64,000 nucleotides of DNA, taken from positions 62,001-126,000 of the forward strand of contig JADFDM010000005.1 in NCBI GenBank assembly GCA_018262795.1, written 5' to 3'. The notes beneath the pieces were generated by a model. It worked only from the letters and a program-made list of their open reading frames with translations, was not told where the DNA came from and did not search any database. The DNA is from Sphingobacteriales bacterium (GTDB taxonomy: Bacteria > Bacteroidota > Bacteroidia > Chitinophagales > LD1). The translations under genes and the position numbers were made by a program. Of this stretch, positions 47,100-56,754 are shown in pieces; position 1 is the first letter of the stretch; every line of letters starts with the position of its first letter.

Positions 47100-47481
47100 C
47101 AAAAATCAGTTTTTTACTCCGGTTAAAATGTAGTCAGCAATAGTATGATCCCGTGGACGTGTATAATTCATGAACTCTATTTTACCAACAAGGTAAAAAC
47201 ACAAACAGCACGATAAGTTTTCCTTGTGCCTATCGCATATTCTTGGTGTTCTTAATGATTCATTTTAGGAAGCTCTGCGTGTTCTTTCCCAAATTAAGAT
47301 GAACGGCAAAGTGACGGAGGTATCTCAATACATTAATCCGGAATTTTCCCCACTCACTTGGTGCTGGCTTAGTTATAGACTAAGGATTGCTGAGATGCCA
47401 TCCCGCTGATATGAAATTTCTAATAGTTCAGGTATTTTCACCACAGGGAGTTGTGCCTCCATTTAAAACGAAAAACAACCG
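47100..47481. other. Gene-free 382-bp region
   Basis: No frame here looks coding and no hairpin terminator or RNA gene is evident. Confidence 0.5.
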
Positions 47482-47733
47482 ATGGCTGTCACCAAGAAGG
47501 ATCTCTTATTTTGGGTAGGAATTATAACTGCCATTTGGTTTGCGCTTTGGGGAATGGTTTGGGTGTACTATGTGGCCTTGGTAATTGCCTATCCGTTTGG
47601 CGTGGCCAGTTTTTTAATTTGGAGAAACATACGTGCAGACCTAAAAGCACGGAACAGATTTATCCCAGTAATCTTATTGGCGGGGTTTATCTTTTCCCTT
47701 TTGTCCTTGATCACTTTGTTGATCTATAATTAA
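47482..47733 (+). CDS. Small multi-pass membrane protein, unknown
   Basis: An 83-residue protein with three predicted membrane spans (LLFWVGIITAIWFALWGMVWV, YYVALVIAYPFGVASFLIW, FIPVILLAGFIFSLLSLITLL) separated by a basic loop (RNIRADLKARNR). I recognise no family. It converges with the MFS gene 25 bases away. Confidence 0.6.
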   Translation: MAVTKKDLLFWVGIITAIWFALWGMVWVYYVALVIAYPFGVASFLIWRNIRADLKARNRFIPVILLAGFIFSLLSLITLLIYN

Positions 47734-47758
47734 TCGGTGAGGCACTCATTACTTAGCT

Positions 47759-49009
47759 CTATTCCAAATTCTTCAGGTTTCTCATTTTCGGAACAAACAG
47801 ATAAGTGAATACCACAACTATCAAGGTCATACTTCCGCCAAAAATCACGGAGGGAACAGTTCCCATCAACTTGGCGGTGAGTCCACTTTCAAAAGCGCCA
47901 ATTTCATTGGAAGAAGAAACAAAAATCTGGTTCACCGAACTCACCCTTCCGCGCATGGGATCGGGGGTCATGGTTTGTAATATCGTTTGCCGGATTACCA
48001 CACTCACATTGTCAAACACCCCGGTAAGAAACAACATGATAAATGAAAGCTCAAAGTTTTTAGAAAGCGCAAAGCCGATGGTAGCTGCGCCAAAACCGGT
48101 GACAGCTATCAGCAAGTTGCGACCGGCTTTTACGGTGGGCGGATGGTAAGCCAAGAAAAAGCCCATAATCACTGAACCCAAAAATGGCGCTGCCCGAAGA
48201 ATACCCAAGCCTTGCGGCCCCACGTGTAATATATCGCTGGCAAATACCGGCAATAGCGCTACCGCTCCGCCAAACAGCACAGCAAATAAATCAAGCGAAA
48301 TGGCCGACAGCATCACCTGCGTTTTAAAAACAAAGCGCAAGCCGGTGGTCAGCGATTCGTACAGCGTTTCTTTTTTCTCCTTAGGGATGGTGGCTTTTAT
48401 AGGTACCTTCAGAAACAGGAAGAAAGCAATCAGCATAAGCACCACGGCAAAGGTGAACGAGGTTTGTACATTCGTAAAGCCATACACCAATCCGCCAAAG
48501 GCCGGGCCTACTACCGCTGCGGTTTGCCAGGTGTTGCTGCCCCAGGTAGCTCCGTTGGCATACAACTCTCGCGGCAACAGTTGAGGGAAAATACTTTGAA
48601 AAGCAGGTGCCATAAAACCCCTCGCAATTCCGCTAACGCCTATTACGAGGTACACGGGCAACACCCCATAAGCTTGCATCAAAGGGGCGGTTCCGCTCAT
48701 CATATAACCCACCGCACCAAAGCACAGCGCGGTAGCCAAGATTGCAGCCCTTGCAATTTTATAGCGGTTGAAAGTATCGGCCGCATGGCCGCCAAACAGT
48801 GAGGTAAGAATAAAAGGCAGTGCTTCACTCAAGCCTATTAAGCCCAAGGCTAACTTATCGTGCGTGATTTCATAGACCTTCCACGCCAAAACGGTTTCTG
48901 CCATTTGCACCGCAAAAGTGAGAGTGAACCGAGCGAGTTGAAAATTGCGGAAGGCCTGAATTTTCAGGGCTGCGTAGGGGTCTTTTCGGACCGGTTTAAT
49001 TTCTTCCAT
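47759..49009 (-). CDS. MFS transporter
   Basis: A 416-residue, 12-span major facilitator. FGGHAADTFNRYKIARAA between spans 2 and 3 is the MFS loop motif (GxxaDrxgrr type), and the RGFMAPAFQSIFPQLLP region resembles EntS-like/DHA3 exporters. Its stop lies nine bases before the TrmH-family start on the opposite direction of reading, i.e. it follows the TrmH-family gene in the same direction, so the two may be co-transcribed. Substrate unknown. Confidence 0.88.
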   Translation of the reverse strand: MEEIKPVRKDPYAALKIQAFRNFQLARFTLTFAVQMAETVLAWKVYEITHDKLALGLIGLSEALPFILTSLFGGHAADTFNRYKIARAAILATALCFGAVGYMMSGTAPLMQAYGVLPVYLVIGVSGIARGFMAPAFQSIFPQLLPRELYANGATWGSNTWQTAAVVGPAFGGLVYGFTNVQTSFTFAVVLMLIAFFLFLKVPIKATIPKEKKETLYESLTTGLRFVFKTQVMLSAISLDLFAVLFGGAVALLPVFASDILHVGPQGLGILRAAPFLGSVIMGFFLAYHPPTVKAGRNLLIAVTGFGAATIGFALSKNFELSFIMLFLTGVFDNVSVVIRQTILQTMTPDPMRGRVSSVNQIFVSSSNEIGAFESGLTAKLMGTVPSVIFGGSMTLIVVVFTYLFVPKMRNLKNLE

Positions 49010-49018
49010 TTATTCTTT

Positions 49019-49828
49019 TCAAATCGTTGTTTCGCGTTGCCGCAAGGCCTCAAACAAAAGTATGCCGGCACTCACGCTCACATTCAGCGAATCAATTCTT
49101 CCGCGCATTGGTATTTTAATTTTTTTATCGGCTGCCTTCCGCCACTCCTCGCTGAGGCCGCTGGCTTCGGTGCCCACCACTATTGCGGTTGGCTTTCTGA
49201 AATCTTGTTCGTAATGAAACTTCTCGGCTTCCAATTCGGCTGCAAAAATGAGTATGTTCTTTTGCTGAAGAAAGAGAATGGCCTCTTTTGTTTCGCATAC
49301 GGCAACGGGGTTAGTAAACACCGTTCCCACACTGGAGCGAATCACATTCGGATTGTAAATGTCAGTTCTCGCATCGCAGATAATCACCGCATCTACTCCG
49401 GCCGCATCGCTGGTGCGCAACATCGCCCCCAGGTTGCCGGGCTTTTCTACAGCCTCGATCACCAGCACCAAGCTATTTTCGCGAAGCGGTAGTTGCGCCA
49501 ACGAAATATCCTTAAACGAAACTACGGCTATCACTCCTTCAGTACTCTCTCGATAACAAAGTGACTGATATACTTCACGATTGATAAAGAACACAGTGGG
49601 GGAGGGATGCTGCGTGAGCAATTCGTTGGGAGAATAATTTTTATCGGGCTTCATCAACTCTTCACAAATAAAAAGTTGTTGAATACAATACCCTGCCCGA
49701 TGAGCCAGCACCGTTTCGCGCAAACCCTCCACAGCAAATAACTGCTGCTCTTTTCGTTCCGAAGCCTTTTCAAGCTTCTTTAGGTTTTTGATTTTGGGGT
49801 TTTGAATACTGGTAATAATCTCCTTCAT
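49019..49828 (-). CDS. TrmH/SpoU-family RNA 2'-O-methyltransferase
   Basis: A 269-residue SPOUT enzyme that methylates ribose 2'-OH in rRNA or tRNA with S-adenosylmethionine. The N-terminal L30e-like substrate-binding domain spans about residues 1-105. The knotted catalytic domain has motif 1 EKPGNLGAMLRTSDAAG, motif 2 VVGTEASGLSEEW and motif 3 IPMRGRIDSLNVSVSAG. It resembles the RlmB/TsnR group, but the target base is not predictable. Its start codon lies 58 bases from the divergent corA start. Confidence 0.92.
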   Translation of the reverse strand: MKEIITSIQNPKIKNLKKLEKASERKEQQLFAVEGLRETVLAHRAGYCIQQLFICEELMKPDKNYSPNELLTQHPSPTVFFINREVYQSLCYRESTEGVIAVVSFKDISLAQLPLRENSLVLVIEAVEKPGNLGAMLRTSDAAGVDAVIICDARTDIYNPNVIRSSVGTVFTNPVAVCETKEAILFLQQKNILIFAAELEAEKFHYEQDFRKPTAIVVGTEASGLSEEWRKAADKKIKIPMRGRIDSLNVSVSAGILLFEALRQRETTI

Positions 49829-49874
49829 GAATGCAAGCGCAAATCTATCAGTTATTCTTATTTCCTATTTTGCG

Positions 49875-49880
49875 AAGGAG
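49875..49880 (+). promoter_or_regulatory. Strong Shine-Dalgarno sequence deciding the corA start
   Basis: AAGGAG lies five bases before the ATG at 49886. Such a strong site is uncommon in this window and excludes the upstream in-frame start at 49802, which would overlap the TrmH-family gene. Confidence 0.8.
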
Positions 49881-49885
49881 TAATT

Positions 49886-50899
49886 ATGGATACTAAAATT
49901 TCGATTTACCACTACAATGCCGATGAATGTTTTTTTTCTGACAGCATATCCTTGAAAAAAAGTGCCGAATACGACCGCCAATCGCATGTAAGCTGGATTA
50001 ATATCTTGGGCATCAGCGACCAAAAGGTATTGCAAGAAACCGGAGAGATATTCAACATTCACTCCTTTGCCGTGGAAGACATTGCCAACGCAATACAACG
50101 GGCAAAGATTGAAGAGTATGACGATATGCTCTATATCGTACTGCGCATGTTTTATATTGGAGCAAAGGGTAAGATACAGGACCAACAGGTCAGCTTTGTG
50201 TTGCGCAACAATGTGCTGCTCACCTTCCGCGAAACCGATACGGGTATTTTCAGTAAAACGATTGGAGAACGACTCAAAGCCGGCTCCGGAAATCTGAGAA
50301 AACGCGGAGAGGATTATCTGTTGTATTCACTGCTGGATGTGATTATTGATAATTATTATTTCGTGTTGGAGCACATCAGCGATCAAATAGAAGAGTTAGA
50401 CCATGCTGTATTGCACCGACCCGATGACCGCCACCTGATGGTGCTGCAAAAACTCAAGGGGCAGATCTTGTATATCCGCAAATACATATTGCCGGTGCGC
50501 GAGTTGATTAATAACCTAAAGCGATTTGAGATAGAATACTTTGATGTGGCCAGCAAGTACTTTCTTCGCGACTTGCAAGATCACATGCAACGCAATGTGG
50601 AGGAAATAGATTTTCAGCGCGACCAACTCAACTCGCTGATGGACCTTTACTATTCGCTTCAAACGCACAAGATGAATACTATTATGAAAACGCTCACAGG
50701 GGTTTCGTTTGTGTTACTTCCACTCACCTTCTTAGCCAGTTTGTACGGTATGAATTTCTCCGTTATTCCCCGTTCAGAAGATCCGATGGGTTTTTATGAA
50801 ATGGTGGCCGTGATGGTGGTGGTGGCCGTGGTGCTGATTATTTTTGCGTTTCGGTGGGGTTGGCTCTCTGTGAAAGATTTTAATCAAGACAAGAAATGA
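49886..50899 (+). CDS. corA: CorA-family magnesium/cobalt transporter
   Basis: A 337-residue inner-membrane channel for Mg2+ (and Co2+/Ni2+). A long cytoplasmic alpha/beta and coiled-coil domain (for example YFVLEHISDQIEELDHAVLH) leads to two C-terminal spans. The selectivity signature YGMNF lies after the first span (GVSFVLLPLTFLASLYGMNF), and the second span is followed by the basic tail GWLSVKDFNQDKK. The stop overlaps the nadD start by four bases, so the two are translationally coupled. Confidence 0.93.
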   Translation: MDTKISIYHYNADECFFSDSISLKKSAEYDRQSHVSWINILGISDQKVLQETGEIFNIHSFAVEDIANAIQRAKIEEYDDMLYIVLRMFYIGAKGKIQDQQVSFVLRNNVLLTFRETDTGIFSKTIGERLKAGSGNLRKRGEDYLLYSLLDVIIDNYYFVLEHISDQIEELDHAVLHRPDDRHLMVLQKLKGQILYIRKYILPVRELINNLKRFEIEYFDVASKYFLRDLQDHMQRNVEEIDFQRDQLNSLMDLYYSLQTHKMNTIMKTLTGVSFVLLPLTFLASLYGMNFSVIPRSEDPMGFYEMVAVMVVVAVVLIIFAFRWGWLSVKDFNQDKK

Positions 50900-51471
50900 A
50901 AATAGGTCTGTTTTTCGGCTCCTTTAATCCGGTGCACAATGGGCATTTGATTATCGCTAATTACTTGTGCGAGACCACCGACTTAGACCAGGTATGGATG
51001 GTAGTTTCTCCCCAAAATCCGCTAAAGGACAAGGATAGTCTGCTCAATCAATACGACCGCCTGCACCTCATTCGCTTGGCCATTGAAGGCAACTCTAACT
51101 TAAAGGCTTCTGACATTGAATTCAAATTGCCCAAGCCCTCTTATACCATTGACACCTTGGTGCATCTGAGCGAAAAGTATCCGCAGCATCAGTTTAGCCT
51201 TCTGATGGGTAGTGATAACCTTTGCTCTATTCATAAATGGAAGAACTACGAATTACTGCTGCGCAACTATTCTATGTATATTTACAGGCGCAGAGGCGAT
51301 GATGAAAATCCTTACCCCGAAAATTCAAATATTCATTTTCTCGATTTTCCTTACTTAGATATATCAGCCACTTTTGTGCGCGCCAATCTTAAAAAAGGGA
51401 TTTCTATGCGCTACTTTCTTCCCGAAGCAGTTTGCACTTATATAGAGGAAGGAAATTTATACCGCAGCTAA
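50896..51471 (+). CDS. nadD: Nicotinate-nucleotide adenylyltransferase
   Basis: A 191-residue enzyme joining nicotinate mononucleotide and ATP in NAD synthesis. The nucleotidyltransferase HxGH motif is in GSFNPVHNGH (residues 8-17). SYTIDTL and the C-terminal ISATFVRANLKKG (the ISSTxIR equivalent) complete the family pattern. Overlaps corA by four bases. The candidate replication origin begins directly after its stop. Confidence 0.95.
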   Translation: MKIGLFFGSFNPVHNGHLIIANYLCETTDLDQVWMVVSPQNPLKDKDSLLNQYDRLHLIRLAIEGNSNLKASDIEFKLPKPSYTIDTLVHLSEKYPQHQFSLLMGSDNLCSIHKWKNYELLLRNYSMYIYRRRGDDENPYPENSNIHFLDFPYLDISATFVRANLKKGISMRYFLPEAVCTYIEEGNLYRS

Positions 51472-51979
51472 TAGATATACACTTGCCCCTTGTGGATTAG
51501 TGTGGATAAGCGGTGTAAATACATCGCGTAAGTTTGTTTTGAAAGACCGGAAATAACACAGGGCTGTTTTGCCTTAAAAAATATGTGAGCAAATAGGTAG
51601 TAATCAACAGCTCCGATGCTTCAGTGTGGAAATCAACTTGTGCGCAGGGCTTGTCCACAACGCTTTCCACAGGAGGTTGATAAACCTAAAGATAGGAGTA
51701 AACACAGGGCTTCGCAATCCACATAGGGTGTGAGTTGCAGTGCATAAAGTGAAACTTATGTGAATTGAAAGACCTCTCCAAAAAGGTTATCCCAATATCC
51801 ACCGCCTTAATAATAATGGCTTTCATTTTTTAAAAATCAATTTACAAGTGATACAAGTACCTGTTGTGGATGAAAAAATTTTACCGGCTCTGAAACATTT
51901 TTTTTAAAGGTTGCTATAAGATAAAACAGGGTAGAACGTTTTTATTGTAACTTACTTCTCATTAAAAGGTCAAACCTGA
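51472..51979. other. Candidate chromosomal replication origin (oriC)
   Basis: A 508-bp gene-free stretch with a cluster of DnaA-box-like 9-mers. One is perfect (TTATCCACA, minus strand, 51501-51509). Three have one mismatch: 51491-51499 (minus), 51651-51659 (plus) and 51865-51873 (minus). Two-mismatch forms occur at 51625-51633, 51663-51671, 51715-51723 and 51794-51802. The right part, about 51810-51970, is strongly AT-rich with A and T runs, as expected of an unwinding element. No such cluster was noticed elsewhere in the window. parS-like sites and mnmG lie about 10 kb away. Confidence 0.6.
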
Positions 51980-52753
51980 ATGAAATTGATCCCCCGCAGA
52001 TATTGGATGCTCTTATTGATTTTCGTTACCGCGTTTGTGCCAGTTCAGCTCACTTTTGAAGAAAAGCAAAAGGAATTTCCGCGCGTGGCCGATGCTTATG
52101 AGAGAAAGGAGGAGCTGTTTCTAATGAAATGCCGCTCAAAGGAAATTCCTGAAACTTTCAGCGATATGTTTATTAGAGTGTTTAAAAGGGAAGAAACGTT
52201 AGAAATATGGGCGAAGAACGTAAGAGGTAAATACGTGAAATTTGGCGAGTATAAAATCTACTCCATGTCGGGGCACTTGGGGCCAAAGCGGCAGCAGGCC
52301 GATGCGCAGGTACCCGAAGGTTTTTACTACATCACCGAGTTTAATCCACAAAGCAGTTATCATCTTTCCTTAGGGATAAACTATCCGAACGAATCGGACA
52401 AAATTCTCAGCAATGCGGATAGAATGGGAGGAGACATATTTATACATGGCGGCAACGTGAGTGCCGGCTGCATAGCCATGAGTAATTACTACATCGAAGA
52501 TATTTATATAGCAGCAGTGAAAGCGCGCAACCAAGGGCAAGAAAAAATTCCGGTCGAGATTTTTCCTTTTGAGATGACTCGCTTTAATATGGTGTATTAC
52601 GCTAACTTTTTTCAGTTGCACCAGTATATGGATTTGTGGAACAACTTAGCACAGGGCTACCGCTATTTTGAAACGAATAAAGATTTGCCGGAGGTAGATG
52701 TGGACCCACTGGGGCAATATATTTTTACACCCACTTCAACTAAAACTAAGTAG
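51980..52753 (+). CDS. L,D-transpeptidase-family (YkuD/YafK-like) protein
   Basis: A 257-residue exported or membrane-anchored enzyme with an N-terminal hydrophobic segment (YWMLLLIFVTAFVPVQL). The YkuD catalytic motif is complete: His156 (FIHGGNVSAG) and Cys164 (SAGCIAM). PEGFYYITEFNP is typical of the YafK/DpaA subgroup, which acts on peptidoglycan cross-links or lipoprotein attachment. First gene after the candidate origin; psd follows 36 bases later on the same strand. Confidence 0.9.
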   Translation: MKLIPRRYWMLLLIFVTAFVPVQLTFEEKQKEFPRVADAYERKEELFLMKCRSKEIPETFSDMFIRVFKREETLEIWAKNVRGKYVKFGEYKIYSMSGHLGPKRQQADAQVPEGFYYITEFNPQSSYHLSLGINYPNESDKILSNADRMGGDIFIHGGNVSAGCIAMSNYYIEDIYIAAVKARNQGQEKIPVEIFPFEMTRFNMVYYANFFQLHQYMDLWNNLAQGYRYFETNKDLPEVDVDPLGQYIFTPTSTKTK

Positions 52754-52789
52754 TAAAGCGATATTCACAGATGTAATTATATTCGGGCA

Positions 52790-53428
52790 ATGAAATGGAT
52801 TCAGCGCACACTATACGCAGCCGCATTTTTTTGCCTATTCTGTATAGCCTTTTATCGGCTTTGGTTTTTGCGACAGCCCGAACGAAACATTCCGCATAAC
52901 CCTACTGAGTTTGTAAGCCCGGCCAACGGCAAAGTTGTTTCGGTAAGGCATTGGAATACTGCTGACTTAATAGAAACCAAAGGAGAGTTAGGCGCTATTC
53001 ATCTTTGGACCAGCGAGGTGGATACTGCGGGCACTATTATTTCTATACAAATGAATCCATTAAACGTGCACTATCAGCGCGCCCCACAGGATAGCAAGTT
53101 GCTGAAAGAGATTTACACCAAAGGCAGTTTTCACAATGCGGTTTCTATGAGCAATGAATACGGCATCCGCTTTGAAAACGAACACAATGAAATGCTGTTT
53201 AAAACTAAGAGTGGAAAAAAATATAAGGTGATTCAGATTGCCGGTTTTATGGCTCGCAGAATTGTGGAATACCTGAACCCTAACCAAACGGTGACTCAAG
53301 GCGAAGTGATCGGCCTCATTAAATTAGGCAGCCAAGTTACAGTAATTCTACCTCACGATGTAGCGGTGACTACACAGGTAGGTGATATCGTTACCGATGG
53401 AGAAACCGTGTTGGGGAAAGAGCGATAG
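52790..53428 (+). CDS. psd: Phosphatidylserine decarboxylase (archaeal/short type) proenzyme
   Basis: A 212-residue membrane-associated enzyme making phosphatidylethanolamine. A short N-terminal membrane segment (AAFFCLFCIAFYRLWFL) precedes FVSPANGKVVSV. MNPLNVHYQRAP matches the conserved PLDVHVNRAP-type motif. The self-cleavage pair is Gly180-Ser181 in IKLGSQVTVILP, which would give the pyruvoyl-bearing alpha chain. All features of the short, archaeal-type Psd are present. Confidence 0.92.
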   Translation: MKWIQRTLYAAAFFCLFCIAFYRLWFLRQPERNIPHNPTEFVSPANGKVVSVRHWNTADLIETKGELGAIHLWTSEVDTAGTIISIQMNPLNVHYQRAPQDSKLLKEIYTKGSFHNAVSMSNEYGIRFENEHNEMLFKTKSGKKYKVIQIAGFMARRIVEYLNPNQTVTQGEVIGLIKLGSQVTVILPHDVAVTTQVGDIVTDGETVLGKER

Positions 53429-53522
53429 GCGGATATGCTAATGGGCTGATTTGTTGATATGCTGATGGGTGAATTATTTATCACCAAACACATAACTCAA
53501 TATACCACCAAATCCAATAATT

Positions 53523-53990
53523 ATGAAAACTAAAAGGGATAGCCCGGGTGTATTTATTCCACCACCATTATTTTATGTGGTCACTTTTGTAGTTGCAAAT
53601 TTTATTCAACAGCAAGCACCGTTTGACGATACTGTATTTCGGTTACAATGGATTAAAATTTTTGGAATCGTATTATTAGTTATTGCCCAGTTCTTTTTAG
53701 TAAGAAGCCTACGACAATTTTTCCAAACAAAAAACACAGTGGTTCTAATTAAGCCGGCAAGTACCCTGCAGACCAGTGGAATTTATAGTATAACCCGAAA
53801 CCCAATGTATCTTGGGTTAGTTATAGCCTATTTAGGATTAAGTTGTCTGATTGGGAATTGGTGGCACTTGATTTTACTACCTGTGCTTTTTTTAGTGGTG
53901 CAAGAGTATATTATTAAAAGCGAAGAAAAATATTTGGTGCGCGAATTTGGATCTGAATATGATGAGTATAGAAAAAAGGTTCGTAGGTGA
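53523..53990 (+). CDS. Isoprenylcysteine carboxyl methyltransferase-like membrane protein
   Basis: A 155-residue protein with four spans. The family signature is in the second half: SGIYSITRNPMYLGLVIAYLG and, at the end, EEKYLVREFGSEYDEYRKKVRR. These enzymes bind S-adenosylmethionine at the membrane; bacterial substrates are mostly unknown and probably lipids. It lies 94 bases after psd, so a lipid link is possible but unproven. Confidence 0.88.
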   Translation: MKTKRDSPGVFIPPPLFYVVTFVVANFIQQQAPFDDTVFRLQWIKIFGIVLLVIAQFFLVRSLRQFFQTKNTVVLIKPASTLQTSGIYSITRNPMYLGLVIAYLGLSCLIGNWWHLILLPVLFLVVQEYIIKSEEKYLVREFGSEYDEYRKKVRR

Positions 53991-54215
53991 CTATAAAACT
54001 ACCCTCAGTTCGGCCATACAACTCTACCCAATACTACCTACTATTTACTAATTACTTCCTACTATTGACTATCTACTAAATACCCTTTTCGCTTCAGTAG
54101 CCGATTGTATGCCGCTTAATTGTGTTTGATAGTTTGCTTCATGTTTTGTTTTTTTGTTTTATTGTGTTTAATTTACTCTTATCAACGCCACCTTCTAAAC
54201 CAAAAACAACACAAA

Positions 54216-55166
54216 ATGAATAGAATATTTACGCTATTTGTTATCCTATTTCTAATTGCAGGATGTAAGAAAAAAGAAACCCCGGTACAGGAAGAAGAAA
54301 TTCAGTATGGAAAAATTATTGACACCACCATGGTGGATGGAATTCAACGAGAATACATAGTAAGTGTGCCACCGGGGTATGATGGTAAATCTGCCACCCC
54401 GGTAGTGTTTATGTTACACGGCACCGGAGGCGATGGGGAAAGGTTCTACAACCACTCCGGTTGGAAAGAGGTGGGTGATCAAGAAAATATTCTGACTGTT
54501 TATCCCTCGTCTTTATCTAATTGCATTTTAGATGAAGGGGTGCAAAAAATAACTACCAAATGGAACTCTCAACCCGATCGCTTCTGGACTTATTGCCCCT
54601 CTGTTACACCGCCCGATGACGTTAAATTTCTCAGTCAGGTGATTGACGAACTAGTGGCTAAATACAAGGTGGATAGCAAGCGAATTTACTTTGTAGGCTT
54701 CTCGAATGGCGGACAAATGTGTGCTAAATTATCTATCCAATTAGGCAATCGTATTGCAGCAATTGTAGAAAGTGCGGCTGCCTTTGGCACCGATACCGTT
54801 TATACCCCCGTACGCAAAATGCCTGTTACTTTCCAAATGGGCAATGGCGATTACGGCCCCGGTATTACCGGCCCCTTTCTTCCGCTATCAAGCTTAGATA
54901 CTTTACTCCGTATTCCTAATCATCAGCCGTATATCATTTCGCAAACCTACATTAGAAGTTTCAACTTAAACCCTAATTTTACTATTTCGGGCGATACTAA
55001 TACCGCGGTGATAGCCACTTACATACCCAATGACGGCAATACGACAAACAACTTCAATTTCGTCTTTATTAAAGATCTTACGCATCAATATCCGAATGGA
55101 ATTAACCATTGGTTAAATGCCGCACAAGCAAATTGGAAATGGTTGAAACAGTTTACGCTGCCATAG
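54216..55166 (+). CDS. Lipoprotein esterase of the PHB depolymerase/LpqC type
   Basis: A 316-residue lipoprotein. The ATG at 54216 gives MNRIFTLFVILFLIAGC with lipobox LIAGC; the open frame upstream from 54120 is rejected as it adds a second hydrophobic run. The alpha/beta hydrolase core shows VVFMLHGTGGDGE (oxyanion region), the nucleophile elbow VGFSNGGQM and a C-terminal His in NGINHWLNA. The family hydrolyses polyhydroxybutyrate or feruloyl and acetyl esters; the substrate here is not predictable. Stands alone. Confidence 0.87.
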   Translation: MNRIFTLFVILFLIAGCKKKETPVQEEEIQYGKIIDTTMVDGIQREYIVSVPPGYDGKSATPVVFMLHGTGGDGERFYNHSGWKEVGDQENILTVYPSSLSNCILDEGVQKITTKWNSQPDRFWTYCPSVTPPDDVKFLSQVIDELVAKYKVDSKRIYFVGFSNGGQMCAKLSIQLGNRIAAIVESAAAFGTDTVYTPVRKMPVTFQMGNGDYGPGITGPFLPLSSLDTLLRIPNHQPYIISQTYIRSFNLNPNFTISGDTNTAVIATYIPNDGNTTNNFNFVFIKDLTHQYPNGINHWLNAAQANWKWLKQFTLP

Positions 55167-55337
55167 AGAAATTAGCAGAGGTGCTAGTATGTGATGGGCT
55201 GATAGGTTAATTATTTAATGTGCCGTTTTACTAATTACTATCTACCACCTGCTGCTTTCTGTGCTTTTTTGCCAAGTGAACCGTTAACCCATTTTGTCCG
55301 TATATAACACGGCATTACTGAAATATATTTTAGTACT

Positions 55338-56648
55338 ATGAACCTGCTTAAAAGTTATTGGCACCAGCTCATGGACATAGGAATAAATCAGGATGTTCCT
55401 TCCAACGAGGAACGTTATATCCGGTTTACTAATCTGGAAGCTTTTTTTATTTGCATAGGGGTTACTCCCTATGTGTCTTATTCTGTTTTTCACGGTCACC
55501 CTCTTCTTGCCATGTCGCAGGGTGTTAGTGTCTTTTTGGGGCTAATGGTTTTTTGGCTTAATCACCAGCATTATTATAAAACCGCTAGGATGGTTTTTCT
55601 GTTTGTGGTCAATTGTATTATTCTGATTAATGCTTGCTTTATAGGGTACCAAAGTGGGGTTTATGAGCTTTTTTATCTCAGCTACACCATCCCTTTTTTA
55701 GTGTTTTCTGTAAAGGATTATAAACTGATTATTGTGGGTGGTTTGTTTGCCATCGTGCCCTACTTTATTTACCCCTATCTGTATCCGTCCTTTGTGGCCT
55801 ATAATGTAGATCCGGATATCCAGCTTACTATTTATAAAATCAACACTTGGGTCATATTTGTGTTGTTTGGTTTGTCGGTTTATATTCTTGCCTATTACAA
55901 TTATAAAACAGAGCAGAAGTTGGAAAAGACGAATGATAGGTTAGAAGACCAAGCCATTGAACTGAAGCGCTCTAACGAAGACCTAGAACAGTTTGCCTAC
56001 ATCATATCGCATGACTTAAAAGCACCGGTTCGCAATATCAGTAGTTTTATGGATTTGCTTACCAAGCAATTGAACGAGTCGTATCCTAAAAGTTCGCGCG
56101 ATTTTGTAGAAATGTCGAAACAGAGTGCCGATAGGCTGACCCGCCAGATAGATGATATGCTTTCATACTGCACTATTGATAGAAACCTGCCACCGGTTGC
56201 GGCAGTAGATTTAAACCAGATGGTGAAAACTATCAAGATGGAGTTGAATGAAAAAATAGCAGAGAAAAACGCAGTGATTATTGTGAGAAATGAGTTGCCT
56301 TTGCTGAACCAGATGCACTCCAGCATGATGCATCATGTGTTTCAGAATTTAATAGCCAATGCCATTAAGTTCAATACCAATGCTGCCCCCGAAGTTCGCA
56401 TTGGCTATGTAGAGGAAAACGGAATCTATACGTTCAGCGTCAGCGACAATGGAATTGGAATTGATCCGAGTTTTCAATCGAAGCTCTTCCAGATGTTTAA
56501 TCGCTTGCATACGTCCGATCAGTTTGAAGGCACCGGTATTGGATTGGCGGTGTGTAAAAAGATTATTACGTTTTATAAAGGCGATATTTGGTTTAAAAGC
56601 GAGCCAAATCAAGGTACTACTTTTTATTTTACCTTGCCAAAATTATAG
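55338..56648 (+). CDS. Membrane sensor histidine kinase
   Basis: A 436-residue kinase. Residues of about 35-190 hold five or six membrane spans without a large periplasmic domain. A coiled coil (EKTNDRLEDQAIELKRSNED) leads to the HisKA domain with phospho-acceptor His225 (FAYIISHDLKAPVRNIS). The ATPase domain has the N box (VFQNLIANAIKFNT), G1 (SVSDNGIGID) and G2 (GTGIGLAVCKKII). No response regulator is encoded beside it, so it is an orphan kinase. Signal unknown. Confidence 0.92.
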   Translation: MNLLKSYWHQLMDIGINQDVPSNEERYIRFTNLEAFFICIGVTPYVSYSVFHGHPLLAMSQGVSVFLGLMVFWLNHQHYYKTARMVFLFVVNCIILINACFIGYQSGVYELFYLSYTIPFLVFSVKDYKLIIVGGLFAIVPYFIYPYLYPSFVAYNVDPDIQLTIYKINTWVIFVLFGLSVYILAYYNYKTEQKLEKTNDRLEDQAIELKRSNEDLEQFAYIISHDLKAPVRNISSFMDLLTKQLNESYPKSSRDFVEMSKQSADRLTRQIDDMLSYCTIDRNLPPVAAVDLNQMVKTIKMELNEKIAEKNAVIIVRNELPLLNQMHSSMMHHVFQNLIANAIKFNTNAAPEVRIGYVEENGIYTFSVSDNGIGIDPSFQSKLFQMFNRLHTSDQFEGTGIGLAVCKKIITFYKGDIWFKSEPNQGTTFYFTLPKL

Positions 56649-56754
56649 GAAGCTCTCTTCCTGAAAGCTAAAAACTGCAAGCCAAGAATCGGGAACAAAG
56701 AACCAACGCAACTCCTACATTTCCTCATTTCTTTATTACCTCATCAGCCACCCA

